Of a stretch of DNA of 56,908 nt, positions 17,935-25,722 are shown piece by piece (within the stretch, counting starts at the first letter, position 1; every line of letters begins with the position of its first letter). The notes below the pieces were generated by a model. The model was given only the letters and a program-made list of their open reading frames with translations, had not been told where the DNA came from and ran no database searches. Source of the DNA: Enterococcus canintestini. GTDB taxonomy: Bacteria > Bacillota > Bacilli > Lactobacillales > Enterococcaceae. Both the position numbers and the translations under genes were made by a program. The stretch lies in assembly GCF_001885735.1 (NCBI RefSeq), contig NZ_JXKG01000017.1, forward strand, positions 1-56,908, written 5' to 3'.

Positions 17935-19143
17935 GTGAAAGCAAAAAAATTGGTGACAGTTTTGACAGCTGTTGTAGCTATCAATCTTGTTAGTCCGGTA
18001 TTTGCTGCTGCGGAATCATTGGACTCGTTAAACGAACAAGAGTCAACTATCACACGTCAAAGTAACCAAATCAGCGCCGAGGTACAAATGGCCTTAAACG
18101 ACGTGAATGACAAATATGATCAAGTAGAGAAAACAAAAGCGGAAATCGCAGAAAACGAAGCAACTTTACAAAAAGCACAAAAAGATATTGAAGCAACTAA
18201 AGCAAATATCGCAAAGCGTAAAGAAGTGATGGCACAACGCTTGAAAGAAATTCAAGTAAACGGAGGAGCAGAACGCGATTGGTCTGTTTTACTGGATGCC
18301 AAGAATCTACAAGAATTTATTAATCGTGCTTATGCTATGACCTTATTACAAAATGCTCAAAAGCAAAAAGTGGCCGATTTAAATATTGAAAAAGAAAAAC
18401 TAGAAAAGCTTGAAGCAACTGTTCAAAAAACAACTACCAGCTTAAAAGAAAATAAAGTAAATCTAGAGACAGAAGCTAGTGAACTCGACGGCAAAATTGC
18501 TAACTTAAAACAACAATTAGCAGATAATCAAAGTACATTACAAAAAATTGCCCAAAGTAAAGAAGTCGAAACCGCACGCTTAGCAGCTGAAAAAGCCGCA
18601 AAAGAAAAAGCTGCCGCTGAAAAAGCCGCCGCCGAAAAAGCGGCTAAAGAAGCCCAAGCTGCCCAAAAAGAAGCTGAAGCGGAAAAACCGACAAGTTCTA
18701 CTAATAATAGTTCTAGCAATAGCTCTGGGGCTAATTCTGAATCTAGCACCAATAGCTCAAACAAACCAAATAATAATGGAAGTAATTCAAATTCCAATAA
18801 TTCCGAATCAAATACGAATAACAACACCAATAATAATGGCGGTAACTCTAGTAGTGGTGGCCGAACTCTAATAATGGAGTCGACGGCTTACTCTTATGCA
18901 GAAGCTGGCGCAAGCTATTTAACAGCTAGTGGCACGGACTTGCGGGAAAATCCCCAAGCGGTGGCAGTGGATCCAAGCGTGATACCGCTAGGAACTGTAG
19001 TCGAAGTGCAAGGTTACGGTGTCGCATTAGCCTTAGATACAGGTGGCGCGATTAAAGGAAATATTATTGACGTTCATTTTCCTACTGTGGCGCAATGTAC
19101 CAAATGGGGACGGCGTCAAGTTCAAGTAACAATTCGTGGGTGA
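17935..19143 (+). CDS. Secreted coiled-coil protein with C-terminal 3D domain
   Basis: An exported cell-wall protein of 402 residues. From GTG 17935 it begins with a signal peptide (KAKKLVTVLTAVVAINLVSP, cleavage near AFA/AES). A long coiled coil (about 30-245) of the SagA/PcsB/CwlO type follows, ending in Ala/Lys/Glu repeats. Next comes a Ser/Asn-rich low-complexity linker (about 245-310). The C-terminal 3D domain (about 315-402) has the three aspartates of MltA-type lytic transglycosylases (AVDPSVIPLGT, ALDTGGAIKG, IDVHFP). The GTG at 17935 is preferred to the GTG at 17926 because AAAGG lies about 10 bases before it. Likely a peptidoglycan-remodelling protein comparable to enterococcal SalA/SalB-type antigens. 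Confidence 0.85.
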   Translation: MKAKKLVTVLTAVVAINLVSPVFAAAESLDSLNEQESTITRQSNQISAEVQMALNDVNDKYDQVEKTKAEIAENEATLQKAQKDIEATKANIAKRKEVMAQRLKEIQVNGGAERDWSVLLDAKNLQEFINRAYAMTLLQNAQKQKVADLNIEKEKLEKLEATVQKTTTSLKENKVNLETEASELDGKIANLKQQLADNQSTLQKIAQSKEVETARLAAEKAAKEKAAAEKAAAEKAAKEAQAAQKEAEAEKPTSSTNNSSSNSSGANSESSTNSSNKPNNNGSNSNSNNSESNTNNNTNNNGGNSSSGGRTLIMESTAYSYAEAGASYLTASGTDLRENPQAVAVDPSVIPLGTVVEVQGYGVALALDTGGAIKGNIIDVHFPTVAQCTKWGRRQVQVTIRG

Positions 19144-19159
19144 TGAGTGAAATGGTAAT

Positions 19160-19250
19160 GACGCTATAAAATTGAATTTCTCATATAAGTTTAGAGTGAA
19201 AATGTATCCTATATGCATATAAGAGAAATGAATTTTATGGCGTCTTTTTA
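19160..19250 (+). terminator. Long imperfect terminator hairpin after the 3D-domain gene
   Basis: The region GACGCTATAAAATTGAATTT (from 19160) is nearly complementary to the region ending GAATTTTATGGCGTC (about 19230-19244). The arms are 25-28 bases with a few mismatches, and TTTTTA follows. Confidence 0.8.
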
Positions 19251-19637
19251 TTGAATTGTATGTTCTTTAGAAAAAATTAAGAATAATTTTGTTATAAAAC
19301 GACAATTAATAAAATTATGCATTTTTTATGAATTTTATGTAAATTAATCTCTTTTGTTGAATTTCAAAATATTTTTCAAATAAAAGCAATAGTATTTTTT
19401 TAATTGAATAAATAAAGACGCAAATTTAACATCCCATTTAGAAAATCAAAAATATTAATTTTTATAATAAATCCTAAGTGTTATAAAAAACATATCACCT
19501 TGTAGATTTTAGATGCCTATAGTATAGTTAGTAGTGTTTTGAGACGGAATTTCAATTATTACGTCTGCTCATTATAATTTTTTTGAGAGCTGTCAATACT
19601 TAAATAGTGTTATAAAAAGTTCTTAGGGGGGACTTCA
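19251..19637 (+). promoter_or_regulatory. AT-rich leader region with candidate eps promoter
   Basis: Nearly 400 bases without a gene, strongly AT-rich. TTGTAG (19500-19505), a 17-base spacer and TATAGT (19523-19528) make a good promoter, leaving a 5' UTR of about 100 bases before the GTG at 19638. No JUMPstart-like or riboswitch element is recognised. Confidence 0.55.
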
Positions 19638-20356
19638 GTGGAGAATCAAAAGAACGCTACAAGGGATATATCTGAAGGAATGAAGAAAATTGATATTGTG
19701 CCAGCTTTTTCACGACAGACAATATTAGATAGAAAAAAATTGAAAAACGATACATATTTAAAGGCATAAAACGTTCAATCGATATTATTGGGAGCATCGC
19801 TGGGTTAATCGTGTTGTCTCCATTATTACTTTTTGTTTCTTATAAAATTCGACAAGAAGAACCAGGGAGTCCCGTTTTTTTTAGTCAAGAACGAGTGGGC
19901 TTAAATGGGAAGAAATTTAAAATGTATAAATTTCGCTCTATGTGTGTAGATGCCGAAGAAAAATTAGCTGAATTATTGGATAAAAATGAAATTGAGGGTG
20001 CAATGTTTAAAATGAAAGATGACCCTCGTGTTACTAAGATTGGTAAAATTATTCGCTCTAAAAGTATTGATGAAATTCCACAACTATGGAATGTATTAAA
20101 AGGGGATATGAGTCTTATTGGACCACGTCCACCTCTAATTAGAGAGGTGGCAGAGTATACTTCTTATGATATGCAACGCCTTTTTGTGAAACCAGGTTGC
20201 TCTGGTTTGTGGCAGGTTAGTGGTAGAAATGATGTTGGGTTTAGTGAAATGGTAGAGCTTGATTTGGAGTATATTCAAAGCCAAAGTTTGATGAATGATT
20301 TTAAAATCATTTTTAAAACTATTTGGATTGTGATTAAACCAAACGGAGCATACTAG
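19638..20356 (+). pseudogene. Priming sugar-phosphate transferase, frameshifted at an A7 run
   Basis: This bacterial sugar transferase should load the first sugar phosphate onto undecaprenyl phosphate at the membrane. A GTG start (19638) with AGGGGGG 7 bases upstream opens MENQKNATRDISEG..., but that frame stops at TAA 19767-19769. The rest of the family, from KRSIDIIGS through ERVGLNGKKFKMYKFRSM, SIDEIPQLWNVLKGDMSLIG and GLWQVSGRND, lies in the -1 frame and runs to 20356. The downstream frame has a stop at 19730-19732, so the shift must occur at 19733-19767, where AGAAAAAAATTG (A7 at 19733-19739) sits. One extra A, or a -1 slip at A AAA AAA, gives RKKIEKRYIFKGIKRSIDI, a natural sequence, and a 239-residue protein. 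It may therefore be a switchable or slippage-expressed gene rather than a dead one. Confidence 0.8.
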
Positions 20357-20436
20357 ATTAGTAATGATTGATATTTTGGACGAGGAATCTGTAAATTTTG
20401 GTATTGCTAATTTTGAGTTGATATCCTTAGAGGTTG

Positions 20437-20464
20437 AAGCGTCCGTAGTAAAGGACGCTTTTTC
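20437..20464 (+). terminator. Terminator after the priming transferase
   Basis: AAGCGTCC (20437-20444) pairs with GGACGCTT (20453-20460), followed by TTTTTC. It separates the priming gene's transcript from the LCP/cpsCDB operon. Confidence 0.85.
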
Positions 20465-20477
20465 AATTTATTTCTAC

Positions 20478-20506
20478 TTTTCATTAGTGATTTAGTAACG
20501 TATAAT
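20478..20506 (+). promoter_or_regulatory. Candidate promoter of the LCP/cpsCDB operon
   Basis: TTTTCA (20478-20483), 17 bases, then a perfect TATAAT (20501-20506), about 60 bases before the next start codon. A small hairpin, TAGCAA/TTGCTA (20521-20538), lies in the leader. Confidence 0.6.
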
Positions 20507-20568
20507 AAGCTAGAACTTTTTAGCAATTATTTTTGCTATATCAAATCAAGAGTTAGGAGCGTGTGTCC

Positions 20569-21477
20569 ATGGGTAACCCCCTTATTAAAACGATCGCAGT
20601 CGCAGCTGTGGGGATAGGAGCAGTGGCGATTTGTTTTGTCGGTTATCGTGAAAACAACAACAAACAATATCAACAAAAAGTTAGCTACGCAGAAACTGCT
20701 GTCAAAAAAGACGAACTTTCTATTAAAGAAGTAAACGAAGCAATCACTAAACTTTACACGAATCAGGATAAAGTGTTTTTGAAAAAAGATTTAACAGAAG
20801 CTGAGTTAACTCAGACAGGCGCCAGGTTAGATGGTGTGAAAGTTTCAGCAGAAGATTTTGGTATTGAAGATAAAGATATGCCGAAAAATATGAAAAATAT
20901 TGCAAAAGAAAAAGAAACATTGAACAAGCAAATGGCGGATGCTGAAACAAAATTTGCTATTCAAAACAGCGTGAATGCGTTATTTGAAAAACCAGTTAGT
21001 GATTGGCAAAAAGCCAAAAATGACGTCACAATCAAAACTAAGTTGAAAGATACTGATGTCGGTGCCATTAGAGAACGCTTGGGCTTTGTGGACGAAAGTG
21101 ACTGGACGAAGTTAGTTAAAACGTATTTATCTTATGCCGATGCTCAATTAAAACGGGTCGCAGAGATTAATCAATCACTGAATAGTATGTTAAAAGACGG
21201 AAAAGTCACAAATGCCGCAACTTATGACAAATATTTGAGTTTGGTTGAAAGCATTAGTCAAGTACGCAATAACAATTTAAAAACTGAATTCACTGAAAAA
21301 GCCAATACGATTTCAAACCAATTAGGGCTTGGTGCTAGCAATTCATCTGATTACTCAACTTCAAATGACAGTACTGACTATGGCACAGAAACACAAGATG
21401 CCATTACAGGTGAAAATTATACAGATTCAGAAGCAAATTATAGCGATAATTATGCTGAAACAGATACAGGTTATTAG
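20569..21477 (+). CDS. Membrane-anchored extracytoplasmic protein of unknown function
   Basis: I do not recognise this 302-residue protein. It starts with a membrane helix (about 6-25: LIKTIAVAAVGIGAVAICFVG), which would be a signal anchor. A mostly helical, Lys/Glu-rich domain (about 30-250) follows, and it ends in a Ser/Thr/Asp/Tyr-rich acidic tail (about 255-302). The ATG at 20569 is chosen over GTG 20563 because AGGAG at 20555-20559 gives proper spacing. It lies 14 bases before the LCP ligase gene and probably shares its transcript, which suggests a role at the cell surface linked to polymer attachment or wall stress. Confidence 0.75.
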   Translation: MGNPLIKTIAVAAVGIGAVAICFVGYRENNNKQYQQKVSYAETAVKKDELSIKEVNEAITKLYTNQDKVFLKKDLTEAELTQTGARLDGVKVSAEDFGIEDKDMPKNMKNIAKEKETLNKQMADAETKFAIQNSVNALFEKPVSDWQKAKNDVTIKTKLKDTDVGAIRERLGFVDESDWTKLVKTYLSYADAQLKRVAEINQSLNSMLKDGKVTNAATYDKYLSLVESISQVRNNNLKTEFTEKANTISNQLGLGASNSSDYSTSNDSTDYGTETQDAITGENYTDSEANYSDNYAETDTGY

Positions 21478-21491
21478 AAAAGGAGAAGACA

Positions 21492-22424
21492 ATGTCTAGA
21501 GGGAAGAAAATTGTTTTAGGAATCGTCGGCTTTATTGCGGTACTTACAATTGCAGCTGTTGGGATTGGTGCAAAAGTGTACTTAGACTTAAGTGGTTCTG
21601 TACAGAAAACTTATGAATCGGTGGAGCGTCAATTAGATACCAAACGTAAAGAAGAACAAGGGAAAGTTATTGCTGAAAAAAAACCATTTTCAGTTTTATT
21701 ACTGGGAATTGATACTGGTGATTTAGGCCGAACAGAAGTAGGTCGTTCTGATACGATGATGGTTGGAGCCGTCAATGCTAGTGCTAAGAAGACCACAATT
21801 GTAAGCATCCCCCGTGATACATACGTCGATATCGTCGGCAAAGGAACCAAAGATAAAATTAATCACGCCTATGCTTTTGGTGGGGCGGGGATGTCAATGG
21901 ATACCGTTGAAAAGTATCTAGATATTCCTATTGATCATTATGTTGCTATCAATATGAAAGGTCTAAAAGAACTTGTGGATGCAGTTGGGGGCATCACTGT
22001 AACAAATGATTTAAAGTTTGAAAATATGGGATATACTTTTACTTATGGCAAAAATGAATTGAATGGTGACAAAGCACTAGCATTTTCTCGTATGCGTTAT
22101 GATGACCCAAGAGGAGACTATGGTCGCCAAGAACGGCAACGAAAAATCGTGGAAGGTGTGGCCAAAAAAATTCTGACTTTTGATGGTGCTACTCGCTACA
22201 AAGAATTACTAGATGCAATGGAAGGAAACATTAAAACCGACTTGAGCTTTGATGATATGAAAAAAATTGCTGCTGATTATCGTGGAGCGTTTACAACTAT
22301 TCAACAAGATCAAATGCAAGGTGAAGGCTTCATGCAAGATGGTATTTCTTATCAACGGGTAAGTGAAACAGAATTAAATCGCGTACAAACCGAATTGAAA
22401 AAAACACTCGATGTAAATAATTAA
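21492..22424 (+). CDS. LytR-CpsA-Psr (LCP) family ligase
   Basis: LCP enzymes transfer undecaprenyl-linked glycopolymers onto peptidoglycan outside the membrane. This one has 310 residues: a transmembrane helix (about 6-28), a short linker, then the LCP domain. Visible signatures are FSVLLLGIDTGD (about 66-77), GRSDTMMVGAVN (catalytic Arg/Asp, about 84-95), TTIVSIPRDTYVDI, KINHAYAFGG, VDAVGGI, and the C-terminal arginine cluster MRYDDPRGDYGRQERQRKIVE. AAAAGGAG precedes the ATG. It heads the cps regulatory module and is the CpsA equivalent, presumably anchoring the locus's polysaccharide to the wall. Confidence 0.93.
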   Translation: MSRGKKIVLGIVGFIAVLTIAAVGIGAKVYLDLSGSVQKTYESVERQLDTKRKEEQGKVIAEKKPFSVLLLGIDTGDLGRTEVGRSDTMMVGAVNASAKKTTIVSIPRDTYVDIVGKGTKDKINHAYAFGGAGMSMDTVEKYLDIPIDHYVAINMKGLKELVDAVGGITVTNDLKFENMGYTFTYGKNELNGDKALAFSRMRYDDPRGDYGRQERQRKIVEGVAKKILTFDGATRYKELLDAMEGNIKTDLSFDDMKKIAADYRGAFTTIQQDQMQGEGFMQDGISYQRVSETELNRVQTELKKTLDVNN

Positions 22425-22440
22425 AGAAAGTGGCGGAGAA

Positions 22441-23235
22441 ATGGAAGAGACAATTAGTCTGAAACAAATTTTTGATATCTTACGAAAACATTTGGCTTCA
22501 ATTTTTATTTGTAGTTTTGCAGGGTTAGCATTAGCTGGTATTGCAACATTTTTTATCATTACACCAAAGTATAGTTCACAAGCACAATTAATTGTGACGT
22601 TACCCCAAGGAGATGCTACAGCAAATCCCAATGACGTTAATACAAATTTACAGATGATTAATACTTATAAGGAATTGGTGACTGGTGATTTGGTAATTGA
22701 CCAAGTGAAAGACCGTTTGGAATCTGAATACAATTTAGATATGACAACTACCCAAATTAAAAATGCGTTAGAAGTAATGCAACAACAGAATTCGTTAATG
22801 TTTTCAATTAAGGCAACAGACAGTAGTGCAATTAATGCTGAACATATCGCTAACACAACGTCACAAATTTTCCAAGAGACAGCTAAAGATGTGTTAGAAG
22901 TTAATAAAATTTCTATTATCTCAAAAGCAACTGCCAATATGGTGCCAGATTCTCCGAATAACAAAATGAACCTTGCAATTGGTCTTGTTTTAGGGGTGAT
23001 GATTGGGATTGGTTTATCCTTCTTGTTAGAATTATTAGACAGAACAGTTAAAGAAGATAAGTTTATTACAGAAGATTTAGGTCTGACTATTTTAGGTACG
23101 GTGCCACAAATGAGTCAAAAAGAATTAGATGCAACGATTCAAAAGAAACCGTTAATTCCATCTTTTAAAAAGGCTAGTACAAATAATGATAGTAAAGAAA
23201 ACAATGTGTCTCGGCGCAGCCGCTCACGTGTCTAA
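22441..23235 (+). CDS. cpsC: CpsC/Wzz-type chain-length regulator and kinase activator
   Basis: A polysaccharide co-polymerase with two transmembrane helices (about 20-42 and 176-198) flanking an extracytoplasmic Wzz domain. The second helix (LAIGLVLGVMIGIGLSFLLE) leads into a cytoplasmic tail (about 200-264) that in this family contacts and activates the CpsD kinase. Its length of 264 residues is a little longer than CpsC of streptococci because of a basic tail ending in RRSRSRV. AGTGGCGGAG precedes the ATG. It is followed 11 bases later by cpsD. It controls polymer length and export with CpsD and CpsB. Confidence 0.92.
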   Translation: MEETISLKQIFDILRKHLASIFICSFAGLALAGIATFFIITPKYSSQAQLIVTLPQGDATANPNDVNTNLQMINTYKELVTGDLVIDQVKDRLESEYNLDMTTTQIKNALEVMQQQNSLMFSIKATDSSAINAEHIANTTSQIFQETAKDVLEVNKISIISKATANMVPDSPNNKMNLAIGLVLGVMIGIGLSFLLELLDRTVKEDKFITEDLGLTILGTVPQMSQKELDATIQKKPLIPSFKKASTNNDSKENNVSRRSRSRV

Positions 23236-23246
23236 GGAGAGTAATC

Positions 23247-23954
23247 ATGGCAAAAAAACATACAGAACGTAAAGGCACTCAAACTCACCCGGTGAGTTTA
23301 ATTACTTTAGTTGATCCATCCTCACCAATTTCAGAACAATTTCGGACAATTCGAACTAATATTCAATTTGCTTCTTCTGCCGATCGTCAAATTAAAACAA
23401 TCGTTATTACCTCTTCAGGTCCAGGAGAAGGCAAATCAACCAGTTCCGCAAATTTAGCAGTCGTTTTTGCTAAATCTGGCCAACGTGTTTTATTAGTGGA
23501 TGCAGATATGCGTAAACCAACTGTATACAAAACTTTCAAATTAAATAATGAAGTGGGTTTGAGTACAGTTTTGAGCACACAAAAAAGTGTCTTAGAAGCT
23601 GCACAACAAACCACTGTTGAAAACTTGTCTGTATTAACTAGTGGTCCCAAGGCACCAAACCCTTCTGAATTATTAGGTTCTGCTCGCATGGACCAAGTGA
23701 TTGACGAGGCCCGTAACTTATATGATATTGTCATTTTTGATATGCCGCCAGTAGTTGCAGTAACCGATGCGCAAATTATGGCTTCAAAAGCGGATGGTAC
23801 AGTGCTGGTTATTCGTGAAAATGTATCTCGCAAAGAATCATTGATTAAAGCTCGTGATTTATTAAAAATGGTTGGTGCCCGGGTTTTAGGTGTAGTCTAT
23901 AATGGCGCGCAACACACTAAAGATCAAGGTTATTATTATTACTATGGTAGTTAA
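23247..23954 (+). CDS. cpsD: CpsD-type bacterial tyrosine autokinase
   Basis: A cytoplasmic BY-kinase of 235 residues. It has Walker A SSGPGEGKSTSSANLA (about 52-67), Walker A' VLLVDADMRKPT (about 79-90) and Walker B IVIFDMPPV (about 159-167). A C-terminal tyrosine cluster GYYYYYGS provides the autophosphorylation sites. An N-terminal EQFRTIRTNIQF resembles the oligomerisation motif of the family. AAGGAGAG precedes the ATG. Phosphorylation state, set by CpsC activation and CpsB dephosphorylation, is expected to tune polysaccharide output. Confidence 0.95.
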   Translation: MAKKHTERKGTQTHPVSLITLVDPSSPISEQFRTIRTNIQFASSADRQIKTIVITSSGPGEGKSTSSANLAVVFAKSGQRVLLVDADMRKPTVYKTFKLNNEVGLSTVLSTQKSVLEAAQQTTVENLSVLTSGPKAPNPSELLGSARMDQVIDEARNLYDIVIFDMPPVVAVTDAQIMASKADGTVLVIRENVSRKESLIKARDLLKMVGARVLGVVYNGAQHTKDQGYYYYYGS

Positions 23955-23973
23955 ATTTAAGGAGTGAGAAACG

Positions 23974-24738
23974 ATGATTGATCTACATTGTCATATTTTA
24001 CCCGGAATCGATGACGGGGCAGAAGATTTAGATTCAAGTATTGCCATGGCTGAAAAAGCAATCAGCCAAGGTATAACCCATATTCTTTGTACTCCCCATC
24101 ATAATAACGGTAAATATACCAATCCAAAATCAGAAGTCGTTTCTCGTGTCTTGAATTTACAAGAGGAGCTAGATCGACGCAATTTGCCCTTAACAGTCTT
24201 AGAAGGTCAAGAAGTGCGGATTACAGGAGATTTAATGGAAGAAATCGCCAGTGGCCAGATTCTGTTTACTGATTTAGATGATACATATATATTAATTGAG
24301 TTTCCGACAATGGATATTCCAGCTTATACGGAAAATATATTTTTCCAATTACGTAGCATGGGAAAAATACCAGTGATTGTTCACCCAGAACGAAATGCTA
24401 AATTTCGTGAAGATCCCAATCGGTTAATTGAATATTTGGATATGGGGTGTTTGGCGCAACTAACTGCACCAAGTTATGTTGGCGTTTTTGGAAAATCAAT
24501 TCAAAAAACAGCAAAAGAAATGGTTGAACACAATCTGGTGCAAATGGTTGCTTCTGATGCCCATGGGGTAAACAAACGTAATTTCTATATGAAAGAAGCC
24601 TATGAGGCGATTGCTAAAGATTTTGGTGAAGAAAAAGTTGTCGCAATGCAACAAGTGGCAAAAGACTTGTTAAATGGGGATCAAGTTGAAATGCCGGCGT
24701 ATGCGGCGGTTAAAAAGAAAAAATTCGGGTTGTTTTGA
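23974..24738 (+). CDS. cpsB: CpsB-type PHP tyrosine-protein phosphatase
   Basis: A Mn-dependent phosphatase of the PHP fold (254 residues) that removes phosphate from the CpsD tyrosine tail. Metal-ligand motifs are visible: MIDLHCHILPGIDDGA (1-16), CTPHHNN (about 42-48), EGQEVRI, VIVHPERNAKF (about 136-146) and ASDAHGVNKRN (about 192-202). AAGGAG lies upstream of the ATG. Here cpsB follows cpsD, unlike the pneumococcal order in which it precedes cpsC. The conserved regulatory module ends here and the variable sugar-assembly genes begin. Confidence 0.95.
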   Translation: MIDLHCHILPGIDDGAEDLDSSIAMAEKAISQGITHILCTPHHNNGKYTNPKSEVVSRVLNLQEELDRRNLPLTVLEGQEVRITGDLMEEIASGQILFTDLDDTYILIEFPTMDIPAYTENIFFQLRSMGKIPVIVHPERNAKFREDPNRLIEYLDMGCLAQLTAPSYVGVFGKSIQKTAKEMVEHNLVQMVASDAHGVNKRNFYMKEAYEAIAKDFGEEKVVAMQQVAKDLLNGDQVEMPAYAAVKKKKFGLF

Positions 24739-24778
24739 AACAATGTGAGAAAAAATAAATTTACAGGGTGGTAATTTT

Positions 24779-25228
24779 TTGAAAGTTTGTTTGGTTGGGT
24801 CAAGCGGTGGACATTTAACACATCTCTATCTATTAAAACCTTTTTGGGAAAATGAAGAACGATTTTGGGTGACTTTTGATAAAACAGATGCAAAGAGTAT
24901 CTTGAAAGGTGAAAAATTGTATCCTTGTTATTATCCAACTAATAGAAATATTAAAAACCTAATAAAAAATACTTTTTTAGCTATTAAAGTATTATACAAA
25001 GAAAGACCGGACTTGATAATTTCCTCAGGTGCTGCAGTAGCTGTTCCTTTTTTTTATTTTGGAAAGATTTTTGGTGCTAAAACAATATATATTGAAGTGT
25101 TTGATCGCATAGATAAACCAACAGTAACTGGCAAATTAGTTTATCCTGTTGCAGATAAGTTTATTGTTCAATGGGAAGAGATGAAAAAAGTTTATCCTAA
25201 AGCCATAAATCTAGGAGGAATTTTTTGA
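24779..25228 (+). CDS. Alg14-type glycosyltransferase membrane subunit (EpsE/PssD-like)
   Basis: A 149-residue protein resembling PssD/CpsF, the bacterial counterpart of Alg14. It anchors the catalytic Alg13-type partner at the membrane and binds the lipid-linked acceptor. Family features are KVCLVGSSGGHLTHLYLL at the N-terminus and DLIISSGAAVAVPFFYFGK followed by KTIYIEVFDRIDKPTVTGK. The start is TTG 24779, preceded by AGGGTGG. Its TGA overlaps the next ATG. Together with the following gene it would add the second sugar, often galactose or glucuronic acid, to the primed lipid. Confidence 0.9.
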   Translation: MKVCLVGSSGGHLTHLYLLKPFWENEERFWVTFDKTDAKSILKGEKLYPCYYPTNRNIKNLIKNTFLAIKVLYKERPDLIISSGAAVAVPFFYFGKIFGAKTIYIEVFDRIDKPTVTGKLVYPVADKFIVQWEEMKKVYPKAINLGGIF

Positions 25229-25722
25229 TGATTTTTGTTACTGTTGGAACACATGAACAACCATTTGACCGTCTTGTCAAAGAAGTAGATTGTCTCGTTA
25301 AAAAAGGTGAAATACAAGAAGATGTGGTAGTACAGACGGGGTATAGCAATTATGAGCCTCAATATTGCAAATGGGAAAAATTTTTTTCATATGAAGAAAT
25401 GGAACATTACATGAAAGTTGCCGATAAGGTTATTTGTCATGGAGGTCCATCAACGTTTATGAGTGCTATGAATGAGGGGAAAATTCCTATAGTAGTACCG
25501 CGACTTGAAAAATATGGTGAACATGTTAACAATCATCAACTGGATTTTGTAAAAGAGGTTAAAAATGCAGGGTACAAAGTTATAGTAGTTGAGGATGTTT
25601 CTAAACTTAATGTAATCATAAAAGAAAGTAAAGTTTTTTCCACAAAAATAGAATCAAATACTGAACATTTTAATAAACTACTAAAAAAAGAAATTGGAGA
25701 ATTGTTAGGAGATTTTGGATGA
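25228..25722 (+). CDS. Alg13-type glycosyltransferase catalytic subunit (PssE/CpsG-like)
   Basis: A 164-residue GT28-C-like domain that begins MIFVTVGTHEQPFDRLV and carries the nucleotide-sugar site VICHGGPSTFMSAMNEGK, IVVPRLEKYGEHVNNHQ. It is the catalytic half of a two-part transferase with the preceding gene. I start it at ATG 25228. A TTG at 25225 is also possible given AGGAGG at 25213-25218. It overlaps its neighbours on both sides (TGATG; ATGA), so the three genes are translationally coupled. Confidence 0.9.
   Translation: MIFVTVGTHEQPFDRLVKEVDCLVKKGEIQEDVVVQTGYSNYEPQYCKWEKFFSYEEMEHYMKVADKVICHGGPSTFMSAMNEGKIPIVVPRLEKYGEHVNNHQLDFVKEVKNAGYKVIVVEDVSKLNVIIKESKVFSTKIESNTEHFNKLLKKEIGELLGDFG

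Noticed and set aside
18528-18830. A 100-codon minus-strand frame rich in Leu/Glu/Ala/Phe opposite the low-complexity linker of the 3D-domain gene
   Set aside because: It is the complement of Ala/Lys/Glu and Ser/Asn repeats in the real gene; there is no ribosome site.
19757-19763. T TTA AAG as the primary frameshift site in the priming transferase
   Set aside because: It is possible, but slipping here keeps LKNDTYLK, which looks less natural than the sequence obtained by adding one A at the A7 run; the A7 run is preferred.
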